64,000 nt of DNA. Source: Methanobacteriota archaeon (GTDB taxonomy: Archaea; Halobacteriota; Methanosarcinia; Methanosarcinales; Methanosarcinaceae). The notes beneath the pieces were generated by a model, which saw only the letters and a program-made list of their open reading frames with translations, did no database searches and was not told where the DNA came from. The stretch spans positions 1-64,000 of the forward strand of contig JAEWQJ010000011.1 of assembly GCA_023399215.1 (NCBI GenBank), written 5' to 3'. How positions within the stretch are numbered: position 1 is the stretch's first letter; every line of letters begins with the position of its first letter. The position numbers were made by a program, and so were the translations under genes. This document shows, one piece after another, positions 42,292 through 52,338 of this stretch.

Positions 42292-43485
42292 TTAATGTTT
42301 GACAATCTCTCCCGGATATGTATATCTTCCTTTTTCCATTATCGTGCCGATATTTATACTTGTATTGATACCGGTATGCACGTCATCTCCCATAATCACT
42401 CCGAGTTTTCTCCTGCCCGAGTCAAGAATCCTGCTTTTTACCATTACTTTTATGTTTTTTCCATCGTGGCGGAGGTTTGCAACCTTCGTACCCGCTCCAA
42501 AGTTGCAGCGGTGTCCGATAACGCTGTCTCCAACATAACTCAGGTGTCCCACATGAGTATCTTCCATGATAATAGTATTTTTTATCTCTACCGCGTTTCC
42601 AACCCTGATATGGTTCCCGATTGCAGTAGAAGGGCGGATAAAGCAGTTGGGCCCGATATCGCAGTTATCTCCTATTATCACTGGACCTTCGATATAAGAA
42701 CCGTTCCTGATAAGAGTGCCTTTTCCAATTACAACCTCTCCTTTAATGGTAGCATTCGGTTCCACGGTACCTTTGCAGCTGTTCTTAAGGCCTTTCAGGA
42801 GATATTCATTTGCTTTCAGGAGGTCCCAGGGATACCCTATATCTATCCATCTGCCTTCGAGAGGGCTGTAACCCACGGCTGCTCCACTATTGATCAGCAT
42901 CTGGATAGAATCCGTAATCTCGAACTCATTTCTCACTGAGGCCTGGGTTCTGTCAATAAAGTCAAAAATAGATTCCCTGAAGAGATATATTCCGGCATTT
43001 GCAAGGTTAGTGGGAGGATTTTTAGGTTTTTCTATTATCCTGACAACTCTATTATTCTCGGTTTCAAGCACTCCGAAATCCGACGGGTTTTCCACCTCTT
43101 TTACGCAGATGACAGCTTCCTCCGTCCTTGAGACCAGGGCTTTTAAGTCCTCTTGTCCTATGAGCATGTCTCCGTTAAGTACAAGGAAAGTCCCATCAAC
43201 ATAGCCTTTTGCACAGCCTATTGCATTTGCAGTTCCTAGCTGCTCCTTCTGCTGCACGTACTCTATGCTTACTCCCCATTTGCTTCCGTCTCCGAAATAC
43301 TCTTTGATCTGCTCTTCTAGATAACCAGTAATGAAGACAAAGCCTTCAATGCCTGCTTCTATGGCTGAATTGAGTATATGTTCGAGGATTGGCTTATTTG
43401 CAACCTGGAGCATAACTTTAGGACAGCCGGAAGTTAGAGGCTCCATCCTTGTGCCTTTACCTGCCACAAGGACAACTGCTTTCAT
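42292..43485 (-). CDS. Bifunctional sugar-1-phosphate nucleotidylyltransferase/acetyltransferase (GlmU-like)
   Basis: 397 residues. The N-terminal nucleotidyltransferase domain shows VLVAGKGTRMEPLTSGCPKVML and LNGDML (metal Asp); the C-terminal half is a left-handed beta-helix of hexapeptide repeats (VIIGDNCDIGPNCFIRPSTAIG, GAGTKVANLRHDGK). It matches the archaeal TIGR03992-type enzyme that acetylates glucosamine 1-phosphate and forms UDP-GlcNAc. It is the last gene of a four-gene operon and overlaps glmM by 4 bases. A second GlmU-like gene heads the operon. Confidence 0.88.
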   Translation of the reverse strand: MKAVVLVAGKGTRMEPLTSGCPKVMLQVANKPILEHILNSAIEAGIEGFVFITGYLEEQIKEYFGDGSKWGVSIEYVQQKEQLGTANAIGCAKGYVDGTFLVLNGDMLIGQEDLKALVSRTEEAVICVKEVENPSDFGVLETENNRVVRIIEKPKNPPTNLANAGIYLFRESIFDFIDRTQASVRNEFEITDSIQMLINSGAAVGYSPLEGRWIDIGYPWDLLKANEYLLKGLKNSCKGTVEPNATIKGEVVIGKGTLIRNGSYIEGPVIIGDNCDIGPNCFIRPSTAIGNHIRVGNAVEIKNTIIMEDTHVGHLSYVGDSVIGHRCNFGAGTKVANLRHDGKNIKVMVKSRILDSGRRKLGVIMGDDVHTGINTSINIGTIMEKGRYTYPGEIVKH

Positions 43486-44795
43486 TTAAGTGCCTCCTTT
43501 GCTATCTTTTCAGCCATCTCGAAAATCTCATCAACATTTTCCCGGGCTTCAGCTGTGATTCTAACTTTTGCTTCCGTTCCCGAGGGGCGGATAAGTACCC
43601 AGCCGTTGTCTATTTCCACGCGAATGCCGTCGATATCAAGGACTTTTCCCAGGGGCTCGAGTTTAGCCTTAACTTTTTCCATAAACTCTGTCTTTTTGTC
43701 ATTTGCACAGGGTAGAGCTCCTCTTTTTGTGGCGTACCTGGGAAGCTCTTCTCGAAGCTCGCTTAACTTCTTTTCCTTAACAATCTCAACAAGTTTTGCG
43801 GCTGCATAAATCCCATCCGGACAGTAGGAAATCTTCGGGAAAATCCAGCTTCCTGATGGCTCGCCTCCATAGATAGCTCCACACTTTTTTATGCCCTCTG
43901 CGACGTAAACGTCTCCGACTCTTGTCCTCACAATCTCCGAACCCTGAAGAGAATCGCCAACCATCATTGAAGTGTCCACAGGCACGACGACTGTTCCTTT
44001 CTTACCGCTGCACTCATACAGCCCAAAAATTGCAAGCATTTCATCTCCTGAAACAAAATTTCCTTTCTCGTCCACTGCCATCATCCGGTCAGCATCACCG
44101 TCATGTGCGATTCCAAGATCGGCTCCAAAATCCACAACAGCTTTTTTGAGCATGGAAAGGTTTTCGTTGTTTGGCTCAGGGTTTCTTGCAGGGAAGTGGC
44201 CATCAGGCTGAGCGTTCAGGGTTATTACCTCACAACCAAGCTCCTGGAGGAGATAGGGGGTAATTGTCCCTCCTGCTCCACATCCGCAGTCAAGTACAAC
44301 TTTCAGGCTGGAACTTCCTACAAGCTTTTTGATCATATTCATATGGGCCCGGATAGCACTTCCGTCTTCTTCGAACTTGCCTATCAGGTTCCAGGGAACC
44401 AGGGAAAAGTCCGCATTTTCAATCGCTTTTTCTATCTCTTCCTGCTGTGCCGAGTCAAAGGCCATGCCATCAGGGTTCCATAGTTTGATCCCTACATACT
44501 CTGAAGGGTTGTGGGAGGCTGTAACCATTACACCGCATTCGTATTCTCTGGCTGCATATGCAAGGGTTGGGGTAGATACAAGGCCTATTTCTGTAACAGC
44601 ACAGCCTGTGGCAGTCATTCCCGCAATCAGGGCATGCTCGATCATAGGGGCCGAAACTCTAGGGTCCCTCCCGATAACTGCAGTTTTTTTCCGGCTTCCA
44701 AGTACAAGCCCTACATTAAGTGCAAGTTCGGGCGTAATTTCTTTGTTTGCTATCCCTCTTATTCCTGAAGATCCGAAGAGTTTCATGTATCCCAT
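43482..44795 (-). CDS. glmM: Phosphoglucosamine mutase
   Basis: Converts glucosamine 6-phosphate to glucosamine 1-phosphate. 437 residues with the phosphohexomutase blocks: the catalytic-serine loop GVMVTASHNPSEYVGIK, the metal loop AHDGDADRMMAVD, the sugar loop GGEPSGSWIFP and the phosphate loop IRPSGTEAKVRI. The start could be the first ATG or the internal ATG three codons on (MKLFGSSGIRG), which matches family starts better. It lies between glmS and the second GlmU-like gene on the same strand. Confidence 0.9.
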   Translation of the reverse strand: MGYMKLFGSSGIRGIANKEITPELALNVGLVLGSRKKTAVIGRDPRVSAPMIEHALIAGMTATGCAVTEIGLVSTPTLAYAAREYECGVMVTASHNPSEYVGIKLWNPDGMAFDSAQQEEIEKAIENADFSLVPWNLIGKFEEDGSAIRAHMNMIKKLVGSSSLKVVLDCGCGAGGTITPYLLQELGCEVITLNAQPDGHFPARNPEPNNENLSMLKKAVVDFGADLGIAHDGDADRMMAVDEKGNFVSGDEMLAIFGLYECSGKKGTVVVPVDTSMMVGDSLQGSEIVRTRVGDVYVAEGIKKCGAIYGGEPSGSWIFPKISYCPDGIYAAAKLVEIVKEKKLSELREELPRYATKRGALPCANDKKTEFMEKVKAKLEPLGKVLDIDGIRVEIDNGWVLIRPSGTEAKVRITAEARENVDEIFEMAEKIAKEALK

Positions 44796-44864
44796 TCCAA
44801 AATTTTCTAAAGTTATTTCTTTAAATTCTTTTGTTTTTTAAATTTTAAATTTTCAGGCATTTCA

Positions 44865-46718
44865 TTATTCAACTGTGACACTTTTTGCAAGATTGCGCGG
44901 TTTATCAATCGAGCATCCACGAGCAAGAGCAGTGTAATAAGCAAGCAGTTGGAGGACTACAACACTGAGCAGCGGAGAAAGCAATTCGCTACTCTGAGGT
45001 ATTGTAAGGACAACATCCGCATATTTTCCGATCTCGGTGTCTTTGTTATCGGCCACTGCGATAACCGTCGCATCCCTGGCTTTTACTTCCTTTATGTTAC
45101 TTAGCACCTTATCGTAAGTCTGCCCTCTTGTTGCAATGGTAACTACAGGCGTTCCTTTCTCAAGCAGCGCAATCGGTCCATGTTTAAGTTCGCCTGCGGC
45201 AAAACCCTCAGCATGCAAATATGAAATTTCTTTTAATTTGAGAGCTCCTTCAAGGGCAATCGGATAGTTAAGGTTCCTGCCGAGGAAAAAATAGTTCTCT
45301 GCATGAGCAAAATTCTCTGCACATTCCTTTACTGCTTCTTTCTGGTTGAGAATCTGCTGAATCTGACCTGGTATTTTTCTTAGACCTGTAATGAATCCTT
45401 TAACATAATTAGGACTTAGCTTACCTCTTGAGAGGGCGAACTTTACGGCAAGCAGATAAAGAAGTGTAAGCTGGGTACTGAAGGTTTTGGTTGCGGCAAC
45501 TCCAATCTCAGGTCCTGCTCTGGTATAGAGCACACTGTTAGCTTCTCTTGTAATAGTGCTTCCTACAACGTTTGTAATAGCAAGTGTAGGGCAGTTGTAG
45601 GACATTATTTCCCTAACGGCCGCGAGGGTGTCTGCAGTCTCACCGGATTGGGTGATTGCAATGGCAAAGGTTCCATCACTTATAACCGGGCTTCTGTACC
45701 TGTACTCTGAGCAGATGTCTATATCGCAATGAATTCCTGCAAGCTGCTCAAAAAGGTATTTCCCAAGCAGCCCTGCATGCCAGGAGGTTCCACATGCCAG
45801 AATCTGGACCCTTGAAAGTTTCCTTATCTCTTCATCGGTCATATTAAGTTCTTTGAGATCTATCGTTCCTTCAAGTTCCGATACCTTGCCTGCAAGTGTA
45901 TTATGAATCGCACTCACCTGCTCATGAATTTCCTTAAGCATGAAGTGTTCGTAACCGGCTTTTTCAGCAGCTTCAAAGTCCCACTCGATCTTTTCTATCT
46001 TCTTTTCGCGGACTTTTCCTTCTCTATCAAAGATCTCTACGCTGGTAGGAGTCAGAACTGCGGTTTCAAAGTCATTTACGAAAACTACATCTCTTGTATA
46101 ATTCAAAAAAGCAGTTACATCCGATGCGGCAAAGTTCTCTCCTTTGCCGAGTCCTATAACAAGTGGGCTGTCTTTCCGAGCAAGCACGAGTTTTCCCTGT
46201 TCGTCAGCACAGATAACTGCAAGGGCATAAGAACCTTCGATCTCTTTTAGCGCTTCCCGCAGTCCTGTAAGAAGTTCACATTTTGCTTCTATTCCATCGG
46301 GCTTACCGTATATGTGCTTATGCAGGAGGTGTGCGATCACTTCGGTATCAGTTTCCGATTTAAATTCATATCCTTCTGCAGTCAGTTGTTCTTTCAATGC
46401 CATGTAGTTCTCTATGATTCCGTTATGCACAACCGAGATCTTACATGGGTTTCCAGAGGTATGCGGATGAGCATTTATTGTGCTGGGTCGTCCGTGGGTT
46501 GCCCAGCGGGTGTGCCCTATTCCTATGTTGCCATTTAGTCTGTCTGGGATTGTGGCTTCAAGGTTTACGATTTTACCTACTGACTTATAAGTATTGATTC
46601 CGCTGCCCAGAATCGAAATCCCAGCAGAATCATATCCACGGTACTCGAGTTTTTTGAGAGATTCTATGATGACAGATGCAGCAGAGTTTTCTCCTGCATA
46701 TCCTACAATTCCACACAT
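44865..46718 (-). CDS. glmS: Glutamine-fructose-6-phosphate aminotransferase
   Basis: First committed step of amino-sugar synthesis: fructose 6-phosphate plus glutamine to glucosamine 6-phosphate. 617 residues. Cys2 (MCGIVGYAG) is the glutaminase nucleophile, with GHTRWATHG and HNGIIENY following. The two SIS domains contain CGTSWHAGLLGKYLFE and ITQSGETADTLAAVRE, and the C-terminus KPRNLAKSVTVE is diagnostic. Spacing to neighbours is short on both sides, supporting one operon with GlmM and the GlmU-like enzymes. Confidence 0.97.
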   Translation of the reverse strand: MCGIVGYAGENSAASVIIESLKKLEYRGYDSAGISILGSGINTYKSVGKIVNLEATIPDRLNGNIGIGHTRWATHGRPSTINAHPHTSGNPCKISVVHNGIIENYMALKEQLTAEGYEFKSETDTEVIAHLLHKHIYGKPDGIEAKCELLTGLREALKEIEGSYALAVICADEQGKLVLARKDSPLVIGLGKGENFAASDVTAFLNYTRDVVFVNDFETAVLTPTSVEIFDREGKVREKKIEKIEWDFEAAEKAGYEHFMLKEIHEQVSAIHNTLAGKVSELEGTIDLKELNMTDEEIRKLSRVQILACGTSWHAGLLGKYLFEQLAGIHCDIDICSEYRYRSPVISDGTFAIAITQSGETADTLAAVREIMSYNCPTLAITNVVGSTITREANSVLYTRAGPEIGVAATKTFSTQLTLLYLLAVKFALSRGKLSPNYVKGFITGLRKIPGQIQQILNQKEAVKECAENFAHAENYFFLGRNLNYPIALEGALKLKEISYLHAEGFAAGELKHGPIALLEKGTPVVTIATRGQTYDKVLSNIKEVKARDATVIAVADNKDTEIGKYADVVLTIPQSSELLSPLLSVVVLQLLAYYTALARGCSIDKPRNLAKSVTVE

Positions 46719-46736
46719 TTTTCCACCTTTTTAGGG

Positions 46737-47954
46737 TTAAAGAACAACCGAATGACGGGACAGATCTCTGTATATGGTATTTCCAGATTCAACCTGACAG
46801 TCAACAGCTATTGTTACTCCGGCCTTCACAAGTACACTATTCCCAATCCGGTTGTCGTCTCCGAAGATGGTGCCGAGTTTGGGGGCTCGATGAATAGTTC
46901 CGTTCATAATGATCGATAGACCTTCTTTTTCTTCAACAAAGAAACCTGAGCCAATTGTATTGTTGCTTCCAATTATGGAATTAGAGATCTGCCCATGAGA
47001 GTATATCCTGCAGTCATTCATTATTATACTGTTCTGTATTTCGGTAAATGACCTGATCGATACATTGTCTCCTATTGTTGTGGAGGGCAGAATAACTACA
47101 TTGGGACCGATGTCACAATTTTCCCCTATGACTGCAGGGCCTACAATGTAAGTTCCTGAACGAATCCTGGTATTCTTTCCTACTGCCACCTTTCCACTGA
47201 GGAAAACTCCCTCTTCAATTTCTCCTTCAAGCTTCAGGTTCCCGGCTGAATTTAAGACTATAGCATTAGCTTTTAATAGATCCCAGGAATGGACAGCATC
47301 AAGCCATTTTGATTCGGTAGAAACTGAAGTAACGATTTTTCCTTCGTCAATCATAAGCTGGAGGGTATCGGTTATTGCATATTCACCGTTTTCGGATATC
47401 GGCGTTTTTTCAATGGTTTCAAAGACCTGCGGCGTAAAAATATAAATTCCGGTATTTACAATACGGCTCAGGTCTCCAGGCCTTTTTTCCAGAATTCTTG
47501 TGACTCTCTTTTTTTCTTTTAGAACCACACCATAGCCTGCAGTATCTTCCATCTGAACAGTTAGAAGGCTTGCGTCTCCTTCATAATTATTCAGAAGGTC
47601 CGCTATCGTTTTCGGTTCCACCAGGTTATCTCCATTGAGCACGAGAAATACCGAATCCTCGGGGCCAATCCATTTTTTTGCCTGCTCAATTGCATGTGCA
47701 GTACCTAGCTGAGCTTTCTGTTCAATGTACTTTATATTTACTCCGAAGTTTAGCCCGTCTTCGAAATAGTCCATTATGCGTTCTTTTTTATATCCAACAA
47801 CTAATATAATGTCAGTTATTCCATTCTTTTCAAGCGAACCTATTACATGTTCTAAAATAGGTCTATTGGCTATAGGAAGCATTACTTTTGAACGAGTTAG
47901 AGTAAGAGGCCTGCAGCGCAGCCCTTCTCCTGCTGCAAGGATAATAGCTTTCAT
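46737..47954 (-). CDS. GlmU-like bifunctional nucleotidylyltransferase/acetyltransferase, first in operon
   Basis: 405 residues and clearly related to the protein at 42292: IILAAGEGLRCRPLTLTRSK replaces the usual GTRM loop with GLRC, and LNGDNLV is the metal site. The C-terminal hexapeptide helix is present (VIGENCDIGPNVVILPSTTI) but ends differently (SNNTIGSGFFVEEKEGLSII). The two paralogues may split the acetyl and uridyl reactions or act on different sugars. Transcription of the operon should begin just upstream of 47954. Confidence 0.85.
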   Translation of the reverse strand: MKAIILAAGEGLRCRPLTLTRSKVMLPIANRPILEHVIGSLEKNGITDIILVVGYKKERIMDYFEDGLNFGVNIKYIEQKAQLGTAHAIEQAKKWIGPEDSVFLVLNGDNLVEPKTIADLLNNYEGDASLLTVQMEDTAGYGVVLKEKKRVTRILEKRPGDLSRIVNTGIYIFTPQVFETIEKTPISENGEYAITDTLQLMIDEGKIVTSVSTESKWLDAVHSWDLLKANAIVLNSAGNLKLEGEIEEGVFLSGKVAVGKNTRIRSGTYIVGPAVIGENCDIGPNVVILPSTTIGDNVSIRSFTEIQNSIIMNDCRIYSHGQISNSIIGSNNTIGSGFFVEEKEGLSIIMNGTIHRAPKLGTIFGDDNRIGNSVLVKAGVTIAVDCQVESGNTIYRDLSRHSVVL

Positions 47955-48782
47955 AATTTTAAGAACCTTTTTTAGAATTTATATATTACCTTCAAAAGTT
48001 TTAAACAAAACAACTGTGTATAAATATATCTAAAGTTTTATATCTGTATAAGGGACAGCTAACAATAAAAAATTAATCCTATGTAATTGAGAAATAAGTT
48101 CTTTCTACAGGATAAACAACTCCATAACATGAATCCAGTAACTCTGATAAGAATTCCATCCAATTTCTTAGCTTTTACAGGCAATTTTATTTTTTTAAAA
48201 GTGTCGAAACTTATTTATTTCATAAAATCCTGTATGTATTTCCTACTTTTTATGTTTTATGCTTCCTAACCTTTGAGAACTCGGGCAATTCTTAAGGAAT
48301 CCTTTCTATTGAAAGTTTAACTGACTATCGCATATTTTATAAATGGTTTGACAACAAACTGAAAATATTAATCTAATCCTTAAACTTCTTTGTAATATCT
48401 TACAATTTCTATAAAGCCAAAAAACAGAAAATATTGCATAGTATTGAAGTTTCTGGAAAATCATTTATTGGGATCACTTTTTCGGTCAGCCCCGAAAATC
48501 TGCATTCCTACTCTTTCTTTAAACTCGATTTTTCAGTAAACCCTGGAATATGGTACTGTATATCTTCTATAATCGTAAACTGGGATCGGTTATATGTTCT
48601 GTGTTCCTGAGTGTTACATCTCGGTTGACTAATAAGATTTCTATATATTAAAATAAATAAAATTTATTTTGTTAGCCTTGACTAATCAGTCATTATAATA
48701 CCTAAAATTAAATGTTAATACAAACAGTTAAATTAATATCAAAAAGTATCCATTTAATAATCATAAATTAAATTCTTACAAG
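47955..48782. other. Gene-free divergent promoter region
   Basis: About 830 bases with the promoters of the amino-sugar operon and of the pilin-like gene. A TATA-like ATATATTAAAATAAATAAAA lies near 48640, and TTGACTAAT occurs twice (about 48624 and 48678). No gene seen. Confidence 0.45.
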
Positions 48783-50534
48783 GTGATTATTATCGCGGCG
48801 GGTAAAAAGTCAAGGACTCTTGGTGAGAAATGCCAGGCAGTCTCAGAAGTATACGGGCAAATATTAATGGTTGTGGTGACCATCATACTTGCTGCATCAC
48901 TGGTGTACCCCAATATCCCGGAAAGTGCACCCAGGGCAAATCTTTTGATCGAAGCTCATAATTTTACGCAGAATTCGATGATGTCAACGCAGGATTCAAC
49001 AACGTCAACGCAAGATGAAACGACGCCAACGCAGAATGAAACGACGTCAGGTGGTTATTTAATTGAGGCTTCTTCAGGATTCGGGGGCAACATTTCTCCC
49101 GCAGGAAGTACCTATGTGTCCGCCGGTAGCAACAAGATATTCAGTATAATACCTGCTGATAACTATAAAGTTCTTGATGTGCTGGTGGATGGGAGTTCCG
49201 TTGGGCCGGTTTCCAGCTACCACTTAGATAATGTGTCTTCCAACCACATTATCCAGGCGAGTTTTACCGTGGATTTCGATGTAAAAAACAACAATACGGT
49301 AGTACCGAAGGGAAACTTCACGGTCAATGCAGCTGTGCTTGGTTGTGCGTTTACTGGGGACGTTTGGACGAATGATTCTTGGGTGGAGGGTCATTGGGAG
49401 GGTCATGGGAAGAAGAAATATTGGGTGGAGGGTCATTGGGAAACGGGATCGTTACCTGTTACTTGCAGACTCAAGTTAGGAGACTATATTTGCACTCCTT
49501 GGGGAGATTACACGAATGCATCGGACGGGAATATCAATGACGGAATATCTCGCTTCTGGGGATCTAATAACACTTCATTTGAGGGAGGTACTTCTGTAGC
49601 TGTAGAGGCTTGCTCTTGGAAATATGATACAGAGCATAAACTGAAAAAACACCTTATAGTTAGCACTTCGACTCTGCCATTAAATTTGAAGATCCTTACG
49701 AACGGAGATCCTGTTCCTGATATTCTTGGATTTCAAGGTCAGGACTCGATTGAAGACTTTGTAAAAGGGTACATTGAAAACGGTAGTATCAAGCTCAAGG
49801 AAAATGAGGCTATATATATTTTTGAGCTGGGCAATACAGACCTGGACAGCTCTGGTGCTGATTTTCAGGATCTTGTCATTTTGGTTTCAGTAAACGGAGC
49901 AGATTCCTCAAAGTCTGCAGTTGAATTTCAGAACGCGGATTTAAGTAAAACCTTGGATGAAACTCACGATAAACCCAAAGATAAAACTCACGATAAATCC
50001 ACAGATAAAACCCAAGATAAAACCCCGAATGAAACCCAAGATGAAACCCAAGATGAAACCCAAGATGAAACCCAAGATGAAACCCAAGATGAAACCCAAA
50101 ATGAAACCCAAGATGAAACCCAAGATGAAACCCAAGATGAAATCCAAGATGAAATCCAAGATGAAATCCAAGATGAAATCCAAGATGAAATCCAAGATGA
50201 AACTCAAGATAAAACTCCAGATGAAAACTCAAATGAAACCTCAGGTGGAACCGTCCTCAAGTTCGTAATCGAGCACCTTGGAGGAGATACAATTAATTTC
50301 AAATTTCCTGAGGAGACCAGGGTTATACTTCAGAAAGGAGACGAACAACGTTACCTCAATTTCACGGAGCTTGGAGCTTTCAAAGTAGGGGATTCAGCCA
50401 CTTTTGATCTTAAATATGATGATGAAGAGAATCGCGAACCGTTTTACTTTAGTCAGGGGGACCTCATATCTATAAAAATAGTGGATGTCCAGAGCAAATC
50501 CTTAATCTACTCTGGAAGCATCATGGTTAAATGA
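48783..50534 (+). CDS. Pilin-like surface protein with (DETQ)n repeat
   Basis: 583 residues. The N-terminus EKCQAVSEVYGQILMVVVTI is a type IV pilin-like class III signal and hydrophobic helix. It is followed by a Thr-rich repeat (STQDSTTSTQDETTPTQNE), an InlB-like beta domain (GGNISPAGSTYVSAGSNKIF), a section with doubled VEGHWE motifs, and a DUF4114-like part (ENEAIYIFELGNTDLDSSGA). Next come about 16 copies of DETQ or DEIQ encoded by 12-base repeats, and a final beta domain. It would sit on the cell surface, the acidic repeat perhaps as a spacer or cation binder. The start is a GTG; the ribosome site is weak. The minus-strand frames across the repeat are artefacts. Confidence 0.75.
   Translation: MIIIAAGKKSRTLGEKCQAVSEVYGQILMVVVTIILAASLVYPNIPESAPRANLLIEAHNFTQNSMMSTQDSTTSTQDETTPTQNETTSGGYLIEASSGFGGNISPAGSTYVSAGSNKIFSIIPADNYKVLDVLVDGSSVGPVSSYHLDNVSSNHIIQASFTVDFDVKNNNTVVPKGNFTVNAAVLGCAFTGDVWTNDSWVEGHWEGHGKKKYWVEGHWETGSLPVTCRLKLGDYICTPWGDYTNASDGNINDGISRFWGSNNTSFEGGTSVAVEACSWKYDTEHKLKKHLIVSTSTLPLNLKILTNGDPVPDILGFQGQDSIEDFVKGYIENGSIKLKENEAIYIFELGNTDLDSSGADFQDLVILVSVNGADSSKSAVEFQNADLSKTLDETHDKPKDKTHDKSTDKTQDKTPNETQDETQDETQDETQDETQDETQNETQDETQDETQDEIQDEIQDEIQDEIQDEIQDETQDKTPDENSNETSGGTVLKFVIEHLGGDTINFKFPEETRVILQKGDEQRYLNFTELGAFKVGDSATFDLKYDDEENREPFYFSQGDLISIKIVDVQSKSLIYSGSIMVK
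50029..50211 (+). repeat. 12-bp in-frame tandem repeat coding (DETQ)n
   Basis: About 15 copies of GATGAAACCCAA, in two blocks (ACCCAA then ATCCAA variants), so the array has grown by block duplication. Less regular units of the same kind extend left to about 49955. Confidence 0.9.
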
Positions 50535-51066
50535 AATATATTAACGGGGAATATATTAATGGAGTTGATCTTTAGGGACTAAGCTCCAAAAACAGAAAAC
50601 AACTTGTAAAAGCTTATATAAGCGTCCGAAGAGGGTCTACTGAAATAAAAATTTACAAAAATTGGCATGTTTTTAATTCTTTATAAGACCCGAGTTGGCT
50701 CTTTGTAATAAGTCTGCAAAATCTCTGGGTAAATAAGTTTAAGTATAGTATAAACACATAGTCTCTTGAAAAAATTTGAATGAATATCTGGAGTAACTTT
50801 AAAATTGAACTCAAGCAGGAAGCAGGTATTATGCATAGGGAATTTAAAAACAGTCTCAAAATAATAATTTTTCCACTGCATCAGATTGAGTCTCTGGGGT
50901 CAATTTCTCATGGTTTCTCAGTCTTTAAGAAGAGCATTATCAGATAAGATTACGGCCTTGATGCAAATACTTTCACTCCGCTTTCCTTAACTTTATATGC
51001 TGTGGCGTTGTAGATTAAAACGCCTCTCTATAAATAAAGACAAACAAGAGGCTTGAGGTAGGAAGA
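50535..51066. other. Gene-free stretch before the RPA operon
   Basis: AT-rich, with two short GAATATATTAA(C/T)G(G) repeats near 50537 and 50550 and a TATA-like CTATAAATAAAG at about 51030, which fits the RPA promoter. No other feature recognised. Confidence 0.4.
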
Positions 51067-52338
51067 ATGAAACAGACAGCTGAATCTATTCGAGATCGAT
51101 TTTTAAAGCTTGGCATCGATGTACCTGTAGAGGATATCGAAAGCAGACTTGATGAACTGATTACTAAATTTAAAGTTCCTTCAAACGAAGCTCAGCGCAG
51201 TGTGACCAATTACTTTTTGAAGAAATATTCAATTCCTAAAAATGAATTTTACACGAGGCAGGCTGAGCCGCAGCTTACCAAGATAATAGATATTTTTGAA
51301 AATGGGCAGTGGGCAAATCTTAAGGCAAAGGTTGTCCAGCTCTGGGAAAATACTCATGAGTCCATCTCTCAGGTAGGGTTACTGGGGGATGAAACAGGAA
51401 TTATAAAGTTTACCGCATGGAAAAATGCCGAACTGCCTGAGCTTGAACAGGGAGAGAGTTATTTCTTCAGGAGCGTTGTTGTAGGAGAGTACAATGGCAG
51501 GTTCCAGGTTCAGCTTAATAAGAATACTTCTATAGAAAAACTGGATGAAACCATTGGAGTTGGAGGTGGGGACTTCATACCATCAGCAAGAGAGTCCGAA
51601 CTCAGGAACATCTCCGACCTTGCTGGAGGCCAGTGGGCTACAGTTAAAGGAAAAGTGGTTCAACTCTGGGAAAATTCTCATGAATCAATTGAGCAGGCAG
51701 GGCTTATAGGAGACCCCACAGGGGTTATCAAATTCACTAACTGGGCCAGTTCCGAGCTTCCTGACATGGAAGAGGGCAAGAGCTACATGTTGAATAATGT
51801 AGTTGTCAACGAATGGGGAGGTAAGATCCAGATTCAGCTTAACAGGTCAAGTTCTATAGAAGAACTTGATGAAGACATCAAAGTCGGATCCTTAACTTCC
51901 ACATACTTCGGAGCAATGGTGGACATCCAGACTGGTTCAGGCCTTATAAAACGTTGTCCCGAATGTAAAAGGGCTCTGGTTAAGGGTGCCTGTCCGGAGC
52001 ACGGAAAAGTAAAAGGGGAATACGACCTGAGGATAAAAGCGGTTCTGGATTCCGGAACTTCCACTCAGGATATTCTGATTAACAGAGAACTTACTGAGGA
52101 GCTTGCAGGGCTTTCTCTCGATACTGCAATTGCAATGGCAGCGGACGCTCTTGATCCAGGGGTAGTTCTGGATAATCTAAAACAGGAACTGCTGGGTAGG
52201 TATTATACTGTAACCGGGCACAAGCTTGATCGCTATATCCTTGTGGATTCCATTACTCCAAAAACTTCTCTGGATAGAGAGATGATTGAGGAAATGCTTG
52301 CGCTTAATGAAACACTTACGAAGCCGGAGGTGCAGTAA
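51067..52338 (+). CDS. rpa: Replication protein A (single-stranded DNA-binding), OB folds plus zinc finger
   Basis: 423 residues. Two nearly parallel OB folds are visible: NGQWANLKAKVVQLWENTHE to FQVQLNKNTSIEKLDE, and GGQWATVKGKVVQLWENSHE to IQIQLNRSSSIEELDE. A zinc finger CPECKRALVKGACPEHGKV (C-x2-C, C-x2-H) and a C-terminal domain follow. This matches the two-OB RPA2/RPA3-type subunits of Methanosarcina that coat single-stranded DNA in replication and repair. It is followed directly by its partner gene (TAAATG), and both end at a terminator near 52944. Confidence 0.92.
   Translation: MKQTAESIRDRFLKLGIDVPVEDIESRLDELITKFKVPSNEAQRSVTNYFLKKYSIPKNEFYTRQAEPQLTKIIDIFENGQWANLKAKVVQLWENTHESISQVGLLGDETGIIKFTAWKNAELPELEQGESYFFRSVVVGEYNGRFQVQLNKNTSIEKLDETIGVGGGDFIPSARESELRNISDLAGGQWATVKGKVVQLWENSHESIEQAGLIGDPTGVIKFTNWASSELPDMEEGKSYMLNNVVVNEWGGKIQIQLNRSSSIEELDEDIKVGSLTSTYFGAMVDIQTGSGLIKRCPECKRALVKGACPEHGKVKGEYDLRIKAVLDSGTSTQDILINRELTEELAGLSLDTAIAMAADALDPGVVLDNLKQELLGRYYTVTGHKLDRYILVDSITPKTSLDREMIEEMLALNETLTKPEVQ

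Noticed and set aside
49876..50268. Long open frames on the minus strand and in other plus frames across the (DETQ)n repeat
   Set aside because: They are by-products of a 12-bp periodic sequence and translate to low-complexity peptides; the plus-strand pilin-like frame has real domains on both sides.
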